Positions 48,401 to 56,788 of a stretch of 64,000 bases of DNA are shown one piece after another (positions within the stretch are counted from its first letter, which is position 1; each line of letters begins with the position of its first letter). The stretch spans positions 147,331 through 211,330 of the forward strand of contig JANLHM010000005.1 in assembly GCA_024654565.1 (NCBI GenBank), in the 5' to 3' direction. The stretch comes from Nanobdellota archaeon. Its GTDB lineage: Archaea > Nanobdellota > Nanobdellia > Pacearchaeales > GW2011-AR1. The translations under genes were made by a program, and so were the position numbers. The notes beneath the pieces were generated by a model, which saw only the letters and a program-made list of their open reading frames with translations, was not told where the DNA came from and made no database searches.

Positions 48401-50350
48401 TCTCCAAGAAAGATGTTTAAAATTAAAACCTCTCTGGGAAAATCTTTAGAAGTTACTCAAAATCATAAATTTTTTATTGAGGGTAAAGAAAAAAGAATGA
48501 GTGAATTAAAAATTGGCGATAAGATGCCCCTTCCACGGAAAATAAAAATCAAATCCAGAGATTTGAAAGAAATAAATTTGGCTGAATTTTTAAAGGAGGA
48601 AAATCTTATGGTCAGAAATATAAATTTTGTTTTGAAAAATTTTAGTTTTGAAGGGGTTTTGTCTAAATTAAATATCTCTAAAAAACAATTTGTTAATTTT
48701 AAATTGAGAGATAGTTATCCTCTGGAGCTTATTCTAAATCTTGATAAAAAAATTCAAAAGAAAATTTTTAATTTTGGAAAATTAGCTGCAAAAAGGGATA
48801 ATGTTGAGGTTCCAATTAGAATAAAATTAACTGAAGAACTTTTAGAGGTAATTGGGTTGTATATTGCAGAAGGACATTCTAGGAAAGTTAATTCTAAAAA
48901 AGGATTGAATCAGGTATCTATCTCTTCAAATGAAACTAGAGTACGGTCCTTTATTGAGAAAGTAGTTAAAGATTCTTTCGGATTGGTTAAGACTGAAAAT
49001 AAAAAAGACCGAGTTACTTTTTCTTCAAAAATTTTGTATTTATTTTTTACAAAAATTCTTGAGGCCGGTTCCTTGGCTAAAAATAAAAGGTTGCCTTATT
49101 TATTTTTGAATTTGCCTTTAAATAGGTTGGCTTGCATTTTAAGAGGTTATTTTGAAGGGGATGGAAGTGTGAGTTCTTCTGATTGCAGAGTTAGCTGTGA
49201 TAGCATTAGTGAAGGGCTTTTGATTGATTTAGAATTTTGTTTGGCCAGATTTGGGATTTTTGCCAAGAGATATGAATATGAAAAAGAACCTGGAAAAAAA
49301 CTCAGAGATTTTTATATTTTAAAGAAGAGAGACCTTCCCAAATTCAAAATCACTAAATTAGTCATTGGTTCTAGTTTTATAAGGGATTTTAAAAAAATAG
49401 GTTTTTTATCTGAGAGGAAAAAAAGTATTTTTAGAGGTTTATTTAGAAAGAATCCTTATGGTATGAGAATTGATTTTGATAAAAATTTTGTTTATGATCC
49501 TATAGTTTCTATAGATTATGTCGGAGAAAAAGAAAGTTACTGTCTTAATGTCAGTACAAAAAGCCATTTTGTTATTGGAAATTCAATTGTAAGTAAGCAA
49601 TGTGATGGAGATGAAGCAGCAATAATGCTTTTAGGAGATGTCTTGTTAAACTTTTCGATGAAATTTTTACCCAGACATAGGGGCGGAACCCAAGATGCAC
49701 CACTTGTTTTAAACGCAAAAATTGATGCAGGAGAAGTTGATGACCAAATTTTAGATTTTGAAGCGGTTAGTGAATACCCCTTGGAATTGTATACTCTTGC
49801 AGAACAAAAAGTTCATTCTTCAAAAGTGAATATTCTTACAATAAGGCAAATCCTTCGTGAAGGAGGGGACCCTTTTAGAAAATTAGGATTCACCCATAAC
49901 ACCAAGGACATAAATGAGGGGGTCCTTTGTTCCTCTTATAAACTTCTAGGAAACATGGAAGAAAAAGTGAGCCATCAAATGGGTTTAGCTGAAAAACTCC
50001 GCTCCGTTGACACTTCAGACACGGCAAGACTCATTATTGACAGACATTTTATAAGGGATCTCCGGGGTAACTTAAGAAAGTTTTCAATGCAGGAATTTAG
50101 GTGTGTTGCCTGCAATGAAATTATGAGGCGACCCCCTTTAGAAGGAAAATGTATTTTATGTGGTGGAAAGATAATTTTTACAATTCATGAAGGGGGAATA
50201 AAAAAATATCTTGAACCTGCACTTTCTTTAGCAAAAAAATATAATTTAAGTCCTTATCTTCAACAAAATCTTGGTCTTGTAAAAGGGTATATTGACAGTA
50301 TTTTTGGAAAGGAAAAGGAAAAACAAGAAAAGTTAGAGCAATGGTTTTAA
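45488..50350 (+). CDS. polC (DP2): DNA polymerase D large subunit (DP2), intein-containing; GTG start
   Basis: AAIRRD[intein]CDGDEAAIMLLGDVLLNFSMKFLPRHRGGTQDAPLVLN; C-terminal zinc-binding Cys motifs. Confidence 0.95.
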   Translation: MNTQDHFLDLKKEVDKVYSIMNLARAKGFDPVNQVEIPLAMSMAEKVVGLISTIYPQMQNSGISERILELEKEYGKLDPTVVFKIAEEISEQKFCKFSSILEGIDGGIRVGMAYSTLGVVSSPIEGYTGIEVGKTKDKKDYLIANFSGPIRSAGTTASCLALILIDFLREKFGFEKYDPTEKEVRRVWSEISDFHERITNLQYMPTEEETLFLAKNMPIQVSGDPSESLEVSNYKNLERVKTNFLRSGFCLVLAEGLAQKAAKGFRLLNQAKKNGISSTGFDFLKEYIEIHEKRTLGKDKSNSSPTYIKDLVAGRPVYGHPSRSGGFRFRYGRGRSSGFSATSVHPATMGVTDGFLAIGTQLKIEKPTKGCVVTTCDSIDGPIVKLKNGSVVSPKNQKEAENLYKEIEEILYLGDILFPFSDLLNRNASLIKPGYVEEWWDKELKEKGFKGEINCSLVSLEKAIEYSQNFSIPLHPKYIFFWTEISKEEFFELLSWLKNSWVDSNLVLPWTKKDKEIFPLGKRALELLGVPHEVTLENVIIKEIIAKSLLLNLGFDLKIFEKKTPLKNFEWNKFYLDKNVLEIVNSFSFFEIKDKAGEFIGARMGRPEKAKIRKLTGSPNVLFPVGSQGGRLRSVGVAYETGFVKGTFPLFYCEKCENETIYPSCEKCEGKTKKRYYFPDIKEKSFDQKIEYSSMEGVSSCSQKIDIKKYFDFAKNKLGLLRDEIPPLIKGLRGLSSESKIPENLAKGMLRSKYGLQVNKDGTIRMDATELPLVSFRPSEIGTSIEKLKEMGYDEDIYGKELKSEDQIVEIMPHDVLIPSSTETPDEKGEDVFMKICNFIDELLVKVYSLPPYYNVKEKSDIIGKLGVCMAPHNCAGVVCRFIGFSNTLGLMASPYMHAAIRRDCFDFNTYLPVREGAFWRNVKIGELVEKLNPDEVVDNFGTREKKIEGIKTISFEKNLKETEIINFTKHSPRKMFKIKTSLGKSLEVTQNHKFFIEGKEKRMSELKIGDKMPLPRKIKIKSRDLKEINLAEFLKEENLMVRNINFVLKNFSFEGVLSKLNISKKQFVNFKLRDSYPLELILNLDKKIQKKIFNFGKLAAKRDNVEVPIRIKLTEELLEVIGLYIAEGHSRKVNSKKGLNQVSISSNETRVRSFIEKVVKDSFGLVKTENKKDRVTFSSKILYLFFTKILEAGSLAKNKRLPYLFLNLPLNRLACILRGYFEGDGSVSSSDCRVSCDSISEGLLIDLEFCLARFGIFAKRYEYEKEPGKKLRDFYILKKRDLPKFKITKLVIGSSFIRDFKKIGFLSERKKSIFRGLFRKNPYGMRIDFDKNFVYDPIVSIDYVGEKESYCLNVSTKSHFVIGNSIVSKQCDGDEAAIMLLGDVLLNFSMKFLPRHRGGTQDAPLVLNAKIDAGEVDDQILDFEAVSEYPLELYTLAEQKVHSSKVNILTIRQILREGGDPFRKLGFTHNTKDINEGVLCSSYKLLGNMEEKVSHQMGLAEKLRSVDTSDTARLIIDRHFIRDLRGNLRKFSMQEFRCVACNEIMRRPPLEGKCILCGGKIIFTIHEGGIKKYLEPALSLAKKYNLSPYLQQNLGLVKGYIDSIFGKEKEKQEKLEQWF
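48200..49600 (+). mobile_element. In-frame intein (467 aa) with LAGLIDADG-type homing endonuclease in DP2 active-site motif
   Basis: CFDFNTYLPVREG...; blocks TEELLEVIGLYIAEGHS and LACILRGYFEGDGSV; C-terminal VIGNSIVSKQ|C. Confidence 0.9.
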
Positions 50351-50352
50351 TT

Positions 50353-51555
50353 TTAGATTATTCCCATGTAAAAAATTATTGTGGGGAGGATTAAACACCC
50401 TATCATATTTGTTCTTTTCACCCCTAAAGAAATGGAATATATTCCCACAAAAGTTGAAATAACTAAAACAAGAATTCCCATAATTCCGGAAATAATCAAT
50501 GTAACCAAAACGATAAGAATTAATGTGGTTAAAGAGGTTTTGGAGTAATTTGTTTTTTCCAGAAATTGGATAAATTTTTTTGAAACAATTCCCGTAATAA
50601 AAAAAGAAATTCCTCCAGAAACAAAAATTACAATCACTATTAAAATGAAAACGTTCCACTCCGGAACCCCCACTAAAGATTTAATTGCTGCTGAAGAACC
50701 TGTTCTTGTTTTTGAGATTAAAAAAAGTCCAAGAAAAGAAAGACACATTGTGAGCATAGAGATTATCCCTAGAAGGAATAAAAATCCTTTTTTGTCTTTT
50801 TTTACGAACTGGTTTACAATTATTGCAATTTGCCCCCCACTCAGGGCGGGGAGAAAAAGACTCAATGGAGAAACAATTGCGGAGAATATTGCGGAATTTT
50901 TTTCATTTTGAAATTTTATTTTTTCTTTTTTTAAAGTTTCTTGCCTAACAACTGATGTTTTTTGCTTCATACTAAGAATAAGTCCCGCTGAACCAAATAA
51001 TCCCGTTAGTAAGGGGAGCAGTGGCTCATTTAATTCCATATTGAAAATAATAAACCCGAGTATTCCTGTAAGTAAGAACACCCCTAAAGCTCGAGCTTTC
51101 TTTTTTTCGGTGAGGACCATATTTGCTGAAATTGCGATTAGCCCAATTGAGATTATCATCCCTGGTATTTCTTTTAAAAAAGTGGAAATTAAATACAATG
51201 GAAAAATTAAAATTAAGAAGATAATTATCCCATAGAAACATCCGACTGACGTAAGTTTTACTGCCTGGAAACCTTCTCCATTTTTTAACATTTCATGACC
51301 AGGTAAAACAGAAAGTTCTGTGCCATCTTCAGGAGCCCCAAGGAAAATTGAGGGGATAAAATCAATATAAATGTGAGCAATAGACATGGATACAATAAAC
51401 GTCACAAAGAAGAGAGGTTCAATTCCCGAGAGGAATGCAAATGTTCCCGAGACAATTGCCGCACCTATGAGGTTGATGTGAATTCCTGGGATGAGGCCTG
51501 TTAAAGTTCCTGCTAATACCCCTAAAAATAAAAACAAAATTAGCTCTAACAGCAT
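50353..51555 (-). CDS. TctA-like (tripartite tricarboxylate transporter-type) membrane protein
   Basis: LGVLAGTLTGLIPGIHINLIGA; IPSIFLGAPEDGTELSVLPGH. Confidence 0.75.
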   Translation of the reverse strand: MLLELILFLFLGVLAGTLTGLIPGIHINLIGAAIVSGTFAFLSGIEPLFFVTFIVSMSIAHIYIDFIPSIFLGAPEDGTELSVLPGHEMLKNGEGFQAVKLTSVGCFYGIIIFLILIFPLYLISTFLKEIPGMIISIGLIAISANMVLTEKKKARALGVFLLTGILGFIIFNMELNEPLLPLLTGLFGSAGLILSMKQKTSVVRQETLKKEKIKFQNEKNSAIFSAIVSPLSLFLPALSGGQIAIIVNQFVKKDKKGFLFLLGIISMLTMCLSFLGLFLISKTRTGSSAAIKSLVGVPEWNVFILIVIVIFVSGGISFFITGIVSKKFIQFLEKTNYSKTSLTTLILIVLVTLIISGIMGILVLVISTFVGIYSISLGVKRTNMIGCLILPTIIFYMGII

Positions 51556-51645
51556 TTTTTTAATAACTTTTTTCTATTTAAAATTATTTATAGCCTGCAA
51601 AAAATAATTTTTGAAAAAGAATATTTTGGATTTTCTTTAGAATTT

Positions 51646-51775
51646 CCCCGAAAGAAATTCTTTCGGGGTGGTCAGCTTTTTATTTTGAACTTTCGTCGAC
51701 TTAAGTTTTACACTTTAACCAACCGAAGCTGGAGAAAACCTGCGAAAAGCAGGTAAGACTTTTTAGTCTATTTGA
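51646..51775 (+). ncRNA. Possible structured RNA or 5' leader upstream of TyrRS
   Basis: Successive hairpins CCCCGAAAGAAATTCTTTCGGGG, CAGCTT...AAGCTG, ACCTGCGAAAAGCAGGT, AGACTTTTTAGTCT. Confidence 0.35.
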
Positions 51776-51843
51776 TTCATAAACTTTTATTTCCATTTTA
51801 TTGTTACGAAATGTTTAATAATATGTTCTTGTTGAAAGACTTT

Positions 51844-52809
51844 ATGGGGTCAAAAGAAAAATTATTTCTTATAAAAAGAAATGTTTCGGAGATTGTGAGT
51901 GAAGAAGAATTTAATTCTCTTATTAAAAAAAAGAAATCTCCCGTGGTATACTGTGGTTATGAACCTAACGGTCCGATGCACCTTGGACACTTTGTAACAA
52001 TAACTAAATTAATGGACCTTGAAAAGTCTGGATTTAAGGTAATAATTCTTTTAGCCGACTTGCATGCTTTGTTGAATAGAAAAGGAACTGAAGAGGAAAT
52101 AAGTCAGGAAGTTGAAAGGTGGAAGAAAACGATTAAAGCAATTGGTTTAAATGCAAAAGTGGTTCTTGGAAGTAGTTTTCAATTTAAAAAAGAGTACCAA
52201 ATTGAAGTAATGAATCTTGCTCAAAATTCAACCATACAAAGAGGGCTTCGAAGTATGCAGGAGATTGCAAGGGACGTGGAAAATGCAACAATTTCACAAT
52301 TGTGGTATCCTCTTATGCAAGTTGTTGACATCAAATTACTCAAAGTTGACATCGCTCTTGGAGGACTTGAACAAAGGAAAGTTCACATGATTGGAAAAGA
52401 TATGTCCAATTCATTAAAATATAATTTTATTGCAATGCACACCCCCCTAATCACTTCACTTAAAGGCCCTGGACAAAAAATGTCTAAATCTCTTCCAGGT
52501 TCTGGGGTAAGCGTGACCGATAGTTATGACGAAATAAAAAAAACTATAAAGAATGCATATTGTCCCGAGGGAATTGTTGAAGACAATCCTTTACTTCAAA
52601 TTATGAAATTGATAATCTTCCCTAGGTTTGAAAAAATTGAAATTAAACGCCCCGAAAAATATGGGGGAAATTTAGTATTTAAAAATTATGAAGAACTTGA
52701 AAAAATATTTGTTGGAAAAAAACTTCATCCAATGGATTTGAAGTTATCCACTACTGAATATTTGGAAAAAATTATTGAACCAATAAGAAAAAGTTATGAA
52801 AACAATTAA
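51844..52809 (+). CDS. tyrS: Tyrosyl-tRNA synthetase
   Basis: YCGYEPNGPMHLGHFVTITKLMDLEKSGFKVIILLADLHALLNRKG; GQKMSKSLPGSG; internal ATG chosen. Confidence 0.9.
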   Translation: MGSKEKLFLIKRNVSEIVSEEEFNSLIKKKKSPVVYCGYEPNGPMHLGHFVTITKLMDLEKSGFKVIILLADLHALLNRKGTEEEISQEVERWKKTIKAIGLNAKVVLGSSFQFKKEYQIEVMNLAQNSTIQRGLRSMQEIARDVENATISQLWYPLMQVVDIKLLKVDIALGGLEQRKVHMIGKDMSNSLKYNFIAMHTPLITSLKGPGQKMSKSLPGSGVSVTDSYDEIKKTIKNAYCPEGIVEDNPLLQIMKLIIFPRFEKIEIKRPEKYGGNLVFKNYEELEKIFVGKKLHPMDLKLSTTEYLEKIIEPIRKSYENN

Positions 52810-52812
52810 ATT

Positions 52813-53733
52813 CTATTTAGTCTTGAATTCTACTGTATCAAGGTCTTTTAATTTATGATTCAATCCGACAATTTGCCCGCTGAACTTAGAAGAAGGTCCC
52901 CAAATTTTTGTTTCAATCACTTTTTTTGAAAAACCTTTTAGTATTTTTTCTGCTACTTCTTTAATTGTTGACCCCGGTCTTAAAATCATTGGTTTTACTC
53001 CTTTTTCTTTTCCGGGTTCTTTTGTAAAAATTCTTAATACTTCAAACGAATCGAAAATTTTCTTTTTTAACTCCAAAATTCCATTTTCTTTTATATAGGG
53101 AAGTGAAGAAATTATCTCAAAATTGTATTTTTTACTTTGCATTTGTGCTTTGATTTTTCTTTTGTCCTCGGGAGTAAGGAGGTCAGACTTATTTATTACA
53201 ATTATTTCTTTTCCTTCATGGGGGGGAATTTTTTTCTTAACTTCTTCGAGTTCATCTAAGGATTTCAGGAGAATGATGATGGTATCTGCAGTATGCACAA
53301 TCCCTCTTTCAAAGTTTTCCCCTTCAATTGCTGGAATCTCAATTATTTGTGTTGGACAGTTTTCATAATCCATTATCCCTACTTGATAAGATTCTGTTGA
53401 AAAGGGAACAGAACTTATTTTTGGGTTCGCATTTGTTAAAATTTTTAATAGGGAGGACTTCCCTGAATTTGATTTTCCAATAATCACTGCTTGCATTTCC
53501 TCTTTTTTTAATCCTGGCTTTGAACCTTTTTTTCTTGCCTTTTTCTTTTCAATTAATTCTTCAAGTTTTTTTCTTCTTTGAGTGAGTTGTTGCCTGAGGT
53601 TTTCTCCTCCTTTGTGTTTTGGAGCATGGGAAATCATCTTTTTGAGGGCTAAGAGTTGGTCTTCTTTGTCCTTAGATTCATGGTACTCTTTTTCCGCTTT
53701 TACATATTCTGGGTCATTTACATTTACGGGCAT
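52813..53733 (-). CDS. DRG/Obg-type GTPase with TGS domain
   Basis: AVIIGKSNSGKSSLLKILTNANPKISSVPFST; NKSDL; C-terminal TGS. Confidence 0.88.
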   Translation of the reverse strand: MPVNVNDPEYVKAEKEYHESKDKEDQLLALKKMISHAPKHKGGENLRQQLTQRRKKLEELIEKKKARKKGSKPGLKKEEMQAVIIGKSNSGKSSLLKILTNANPKISSVPFSTESYQVGIMDYENCPTQIIEIPAIEGENFERGIVHTADTIIILLKSLDELEEVKKKIPPHEGKEIIVINKSDLLTPEDKRKIKAQMQSKKYNFEIISSLPYIKENGILELKKKIFDSFEVLRIFTKEPGKEKGVKPMILRPGSTIKEVAEKILKGFSKKVIETKIWGPSSKFSGQIVGLNHKLKDLDTVEFKTK

Positions 53734-53766
53734 AAGGTTTTAAATTTGTCAAATTTTATAAGCTTG

Positions 53767-54588
53767 ATGGGAAGAAAAAGTGAATTAGATTTTTTGGATA
53801 AAGAAGGGCTCATAAAGAAAATAACTGAAAAAAAAGAGTTTTCAGAAATTCCGCCAGGAGATATAGAATTGATTTTTTCCAAATTTAACATGGAGCAAAA
53901 TTCCAACTCTGAAAAAATTAAATTGACCCGCGATTTTTTAAGAAAAGTTTATTCTTCATTCCTAAGCGAGAAACTTCTTAGTGAAAAGAAAAGGGATTAC
54001 AATTGGGTTCTTATGAAACACAAATCCACAAAGGAGAGACTTCCTTTTTACAGGGATATCTACTCCAAGTCTTTTAAGGGATTAGAGAAATCGAAAAGTT
54101 TATCTCTAATTGACCTTGGTTGTGGGGCAAATGGATTTAGTTTTGAATTTTTAAAAGAGGTAAACCCCTCAATTAAATATTTTGGAGTTGAGGCAATAGG
54201 ACAACTTTGTAAGGGCATGAACTCTTATTTTAATGAAAAAAAATTTAATGCAAGGGCTTATCACTTTAGTCTTTTTGAAATAGAAAAAGTTTTAAAATTG
54301 TTAAAAGAGGCTAGTCCCAAGAGAGTGGTTTTTTTGTTGAAGGTGATTGATTCTCTTGAGGCTGTTAAGAGAAATTATTCAAAAGAGTTAATTCTCTCTA
54401 TCGCTCCTTTCTCTGAAAGAATGGTGATTAGTTTTGCAACTAAAAGTATTGGAAGTAGAAAGAGGTTTTCTGCTCAGAGGAGGTGGATTACAATTTTTAT
54501 TCATGAAAATTTTATAATTGAAAATGATTTTGAATTTGGTGGAGAAAGGTACCTTATTTTTTCTTCTCCATTGAAAAAAGATTTATAA
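53767..54588 (+). CDS. FmrO/ArmA/Rmt-like 16S rRNA methyltransferase homolog
   Basis: HKSTKERLPFYRDIY; LSLIDLGCGANGFSFEF; VVFLLKVIDSLE; MVISFATKSIGSRKRF. Confidence 0.7.
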   Translation: MGRKSELDFLDKEGLIKKITEKKEFSEIPPGDIELIFSKFNMEQNSNSEKIKLTRDFLRKVYSSFLSEKLLSEKKRDYNWVLMKHKSTKERLPFYRDIYSKSFKGLEKSKSLSLIDLGCGANGFSFEFLKEVNPSIKYFGVEAIGQLCKGMNSYFNEKKFNARAYHFSLFEIEKVLKLLKEASPKRVVFLLKVIDSLEAVKRNYSKELILSIAPFSERMVISFATKSIGSRKRFSAQRRWITIFIHENFIIENDFEFGGERYLIFSSPLKKDL

Positions 54589-54610
54589 TACCCTGGACCC
54601 TTTTGAATCT

Positions 54611-54874
54611 ATGGAAGAAGAAGACCTGACGCTCCCGGAAGACGAATTCGAAAAAGATTCAAAATCAATATTTGGTGAAGAGAGAAAGAGGTCTAAAAAA
54701 GAAGAAAATATTCTTAAAAAACAGAAAGAATTTGAATACGAAGAAATTGGGAAAAGAAAAATTAGGGAAATCAATGAAAAAAGAGAAAAGTCTAAAGAAA
54801 GAAATTTCAGGATTTTTATTGGTGCCCTTGCAATTTTATTTTTAATTTTTCTCTATTTTTGGCTTTTAAATTGA
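54611..54874 (+). CDS. Small C-tail-anchored charged protein
   Basis: Charged helix + C-terminal TM. Confidence 0.5.
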   Translation: MEEEDLTLPEDEFEKDSKSIFGEERKRSKKEENILKKQKEFEYEEIGKRKIREINEKREKSKERNFRIFIGALAILFLIFLYFWLLN

Positions 54875-54930
54875 ATGGTTTAGTTGTCTTATAATCAAGT
54901 TTTATATACTCTTTTTCATTTTTTCTTTTT

Positions 54931-56151
54931 ATGGGGCTGAAAAAAGATTTTAAAAGAGTACTCTTAAAAAATGGTTTGACAATTCTTTTTGAAAAAAGGA
55001 ATCTTCCTCTTGTAAGTATTGGTATTGCAGTTAAAAGTGGAGGAATAAATGAATCTTCCTCTGAAAAAGGGATTTCTCACTTTATCGAACACCTTCTCTA
55101 CAAGGGCACCCCAAAAAGAAATGCATTACAAATTGCGGAAGAAATTGAAAAAAGAGGGGGGGAACTCAATGGATTTACTGAAGAAGAGGTGACTGCATAT
55201 TGGTGCAAAATTCCAAGTAACCATGCTGAAACTGGGTTTGAAGTTCTTTTTGACATGGTAAAAAACCCCCTTTTTATGGAAGAAGAAATTGAGAAAGAGA
55301 GAAAAGTAATCTTTGAAGAGATAAAAATGAGAAAAGACAACCCTCAACTTTATGTTCTTGATAAAATTCAAAATTTCCTTTATGATTCTCCACTTGGAGA
55401 GGACCTTATCGGAACCTATGAAACAATGAATTCGATTAAAAGAGAAGACATTTTAAAGAGGTTCAGGCAAATTTATCACCCGAATAACATTATTATTTCT
55501 GTTGTGGGAGATTATGATTTTGGAAAGCTGAAGAGGATTGTCAAAAAAAGTTTTGGAAATTCTAAAGGAAGTGTTCCAAAATTCCGTATAAAAGAAAGGA
55601 ATGAATCAAAAATTGAAAAAAGGAAAGGAATAGACCAGGCAAATTTAATTTTTGCATTTCACTCTCCACTTGCAAATGGAAAAGATTCTTATGCTGCAGA
55701 AATACTTATGAATTACATGGCTGGAGGGATGTCCTCAAGACTTTTTTCAGAGATAAGAGAAAAAAGAAACCTTGCTTATGCTGTGAAGGGGCAGGTTAAT
55801 ATAAGGAGAGATTATTCTTATTCTGTTGTTTATGTTGGATCAAGCGGAAAAAACGTTGGAGAAATAAAAAAAATAATTCTTGAGGAATTTAAAAAAGCTT
55901 CAAAAAATTTTACCTCTGAAAACTTGAAGAGAGCAAAAGAACAACTTATTGGAAACTACAGAATTTCAATGGAAGACTCTGAAGTTCAAATGACCCGTTT
56001 GATTTTTCATGAATTGGAAGGAGATGCTTCAAAATTTTATGATTTTGAAAAGAATATTTCAAAAGTTAAATTAAGTGAAGTCCAAAAACTCGCGTCAAAA
56101 GTTAAAGAAGGAAATTACAGTTTTTTTGCACTTGTTCCCGATAAGGTCTAA
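54931..56151 (+). CDS. M16-family zinc metallopeptidase
   Basis: HXXEH: GISHFIEHLLYKGTPKR. Confidence 0.93.
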   Translation: MGLKKDFKRVLLKNGLTILFEKRNLPLVSIGIAVKSGGINESSSEKGISHFIEHLLYKGTPKRNALQIAEEIEKRGGELNGFTEEEVTAYWCKIPSNHAETGFEVLFDMVKNPLFMEEEIEKERKVIFEEIKMRKDNPQLYVLDKIQNFLYDSPLGEDLIGTYETMNSIKREDILKRFRQIYHPNNIIISVVGDYDFGKLKRIVKKSFGNSKGSVPKFRIKERNESKIEKRKGIDQANLIFAFHSPLANGKDSYAAEILMNYMAGGMSSRLFSEIREKRNLAYAVKGQVNIRRDYSYSVVYVGSSGKNVGEIKKIILEEFKKASKNFTSENLKRAKEQLIGNYRISMEDSEVQMTRLIFHELEGDASKFYDFEKNISKVKLSEVQKLASKVKEGNYSFFALVPDKV

Positions 56152-56161
56152 TTTGGGGAAT

Positions 56162-56788
56162 TTAATTTTTTGAAATGAATCCGTTCTTTGAAGGAGTTAA
56201 CCCTGTTTTTTCTTTGAAAGTTTCAATCGTTTTTTTAAATAAATTTTTATCGGCGGACTCCTCTTCATTCAATATTCTTTGAAGAAAAAAATCATATTCA
56301 GTAATTATTTTTTTATTTTTGGAAATAAATGTCCTGAGAAGGTATTGGTCTATTGAAAAAAATTCTTCTTTTAAAATGGATTCGATTATTCTTGAATCTT
56401 TTTCGACACTTAAAGTTGCATGCAAAACTCGTTCATCTGAAATCTTTTTTGATTCATATAGAATTAATTGGGTTAGATTTTTTTCTAAACTGTCCACAAA
56501 CAAATCCAAACTTTTGTTTGAGTTAACACCTGCGTAAACAATTTTTTCTTCTTTTTTCATTACATCAAAAATCCCCCAATTTTCTAGTCGGAATTTCATA
56601 GGTTCTCTGAAATTTTCACATGTTTCTTTGAATTTTTGAAGAACGTCTTCCTCTTTTTTTGTAAAAAAAGGTCTTACAAAAGTTATGTGAGGAAGATATT
56701 CCTCTTCAAGCGAAATCAATTTTTTTCTCTCAGTAAGGAATTTTTTTGAAAATCCCCTTAATCTCGTTCCAATATAATATTTATTCAT
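56162..56788 (-). CDS. thpR: 2'-5' RNA ligase/cyclic phosphodiesterase-like (ThpR)
   Basis: Two HXT motifs PHITFV and HATLSV; start MNKYYIGTRLRG. Confidence 0.78.
   Translation of the reverse strand: MNKYYIGTRLRGFSKKFLTERKKLISLEEEYLPHITFVRPFFTKKEEDVLQKFKETCENFREPMKFRLENWGIFDVMKKEEKIVYAGVNSNKSLDLFVDSLEKNLTQLILYESKKISDERVLHATLSVEKDSRIIESILKEEFFSIDQYLLRTFISKNKKIITEYDFFLQRILNEEESADKNLFKKTIETFKEKTGLTPSKNGFISKN

Noticed and set aside
45488-50350. DP2 as a gene disrupted by insertion
   Set aside because: Inserted segment is in frame with intein blocks at both ends, so called an intein rather than a pseudogene.
50333-50659. 108-aa minus-strand ORF overlapping TctA-like gene
   Set aside because: Phe/Tyr/Asn-rich out-of-frame reading; overlaps well-supported 50353..51555.
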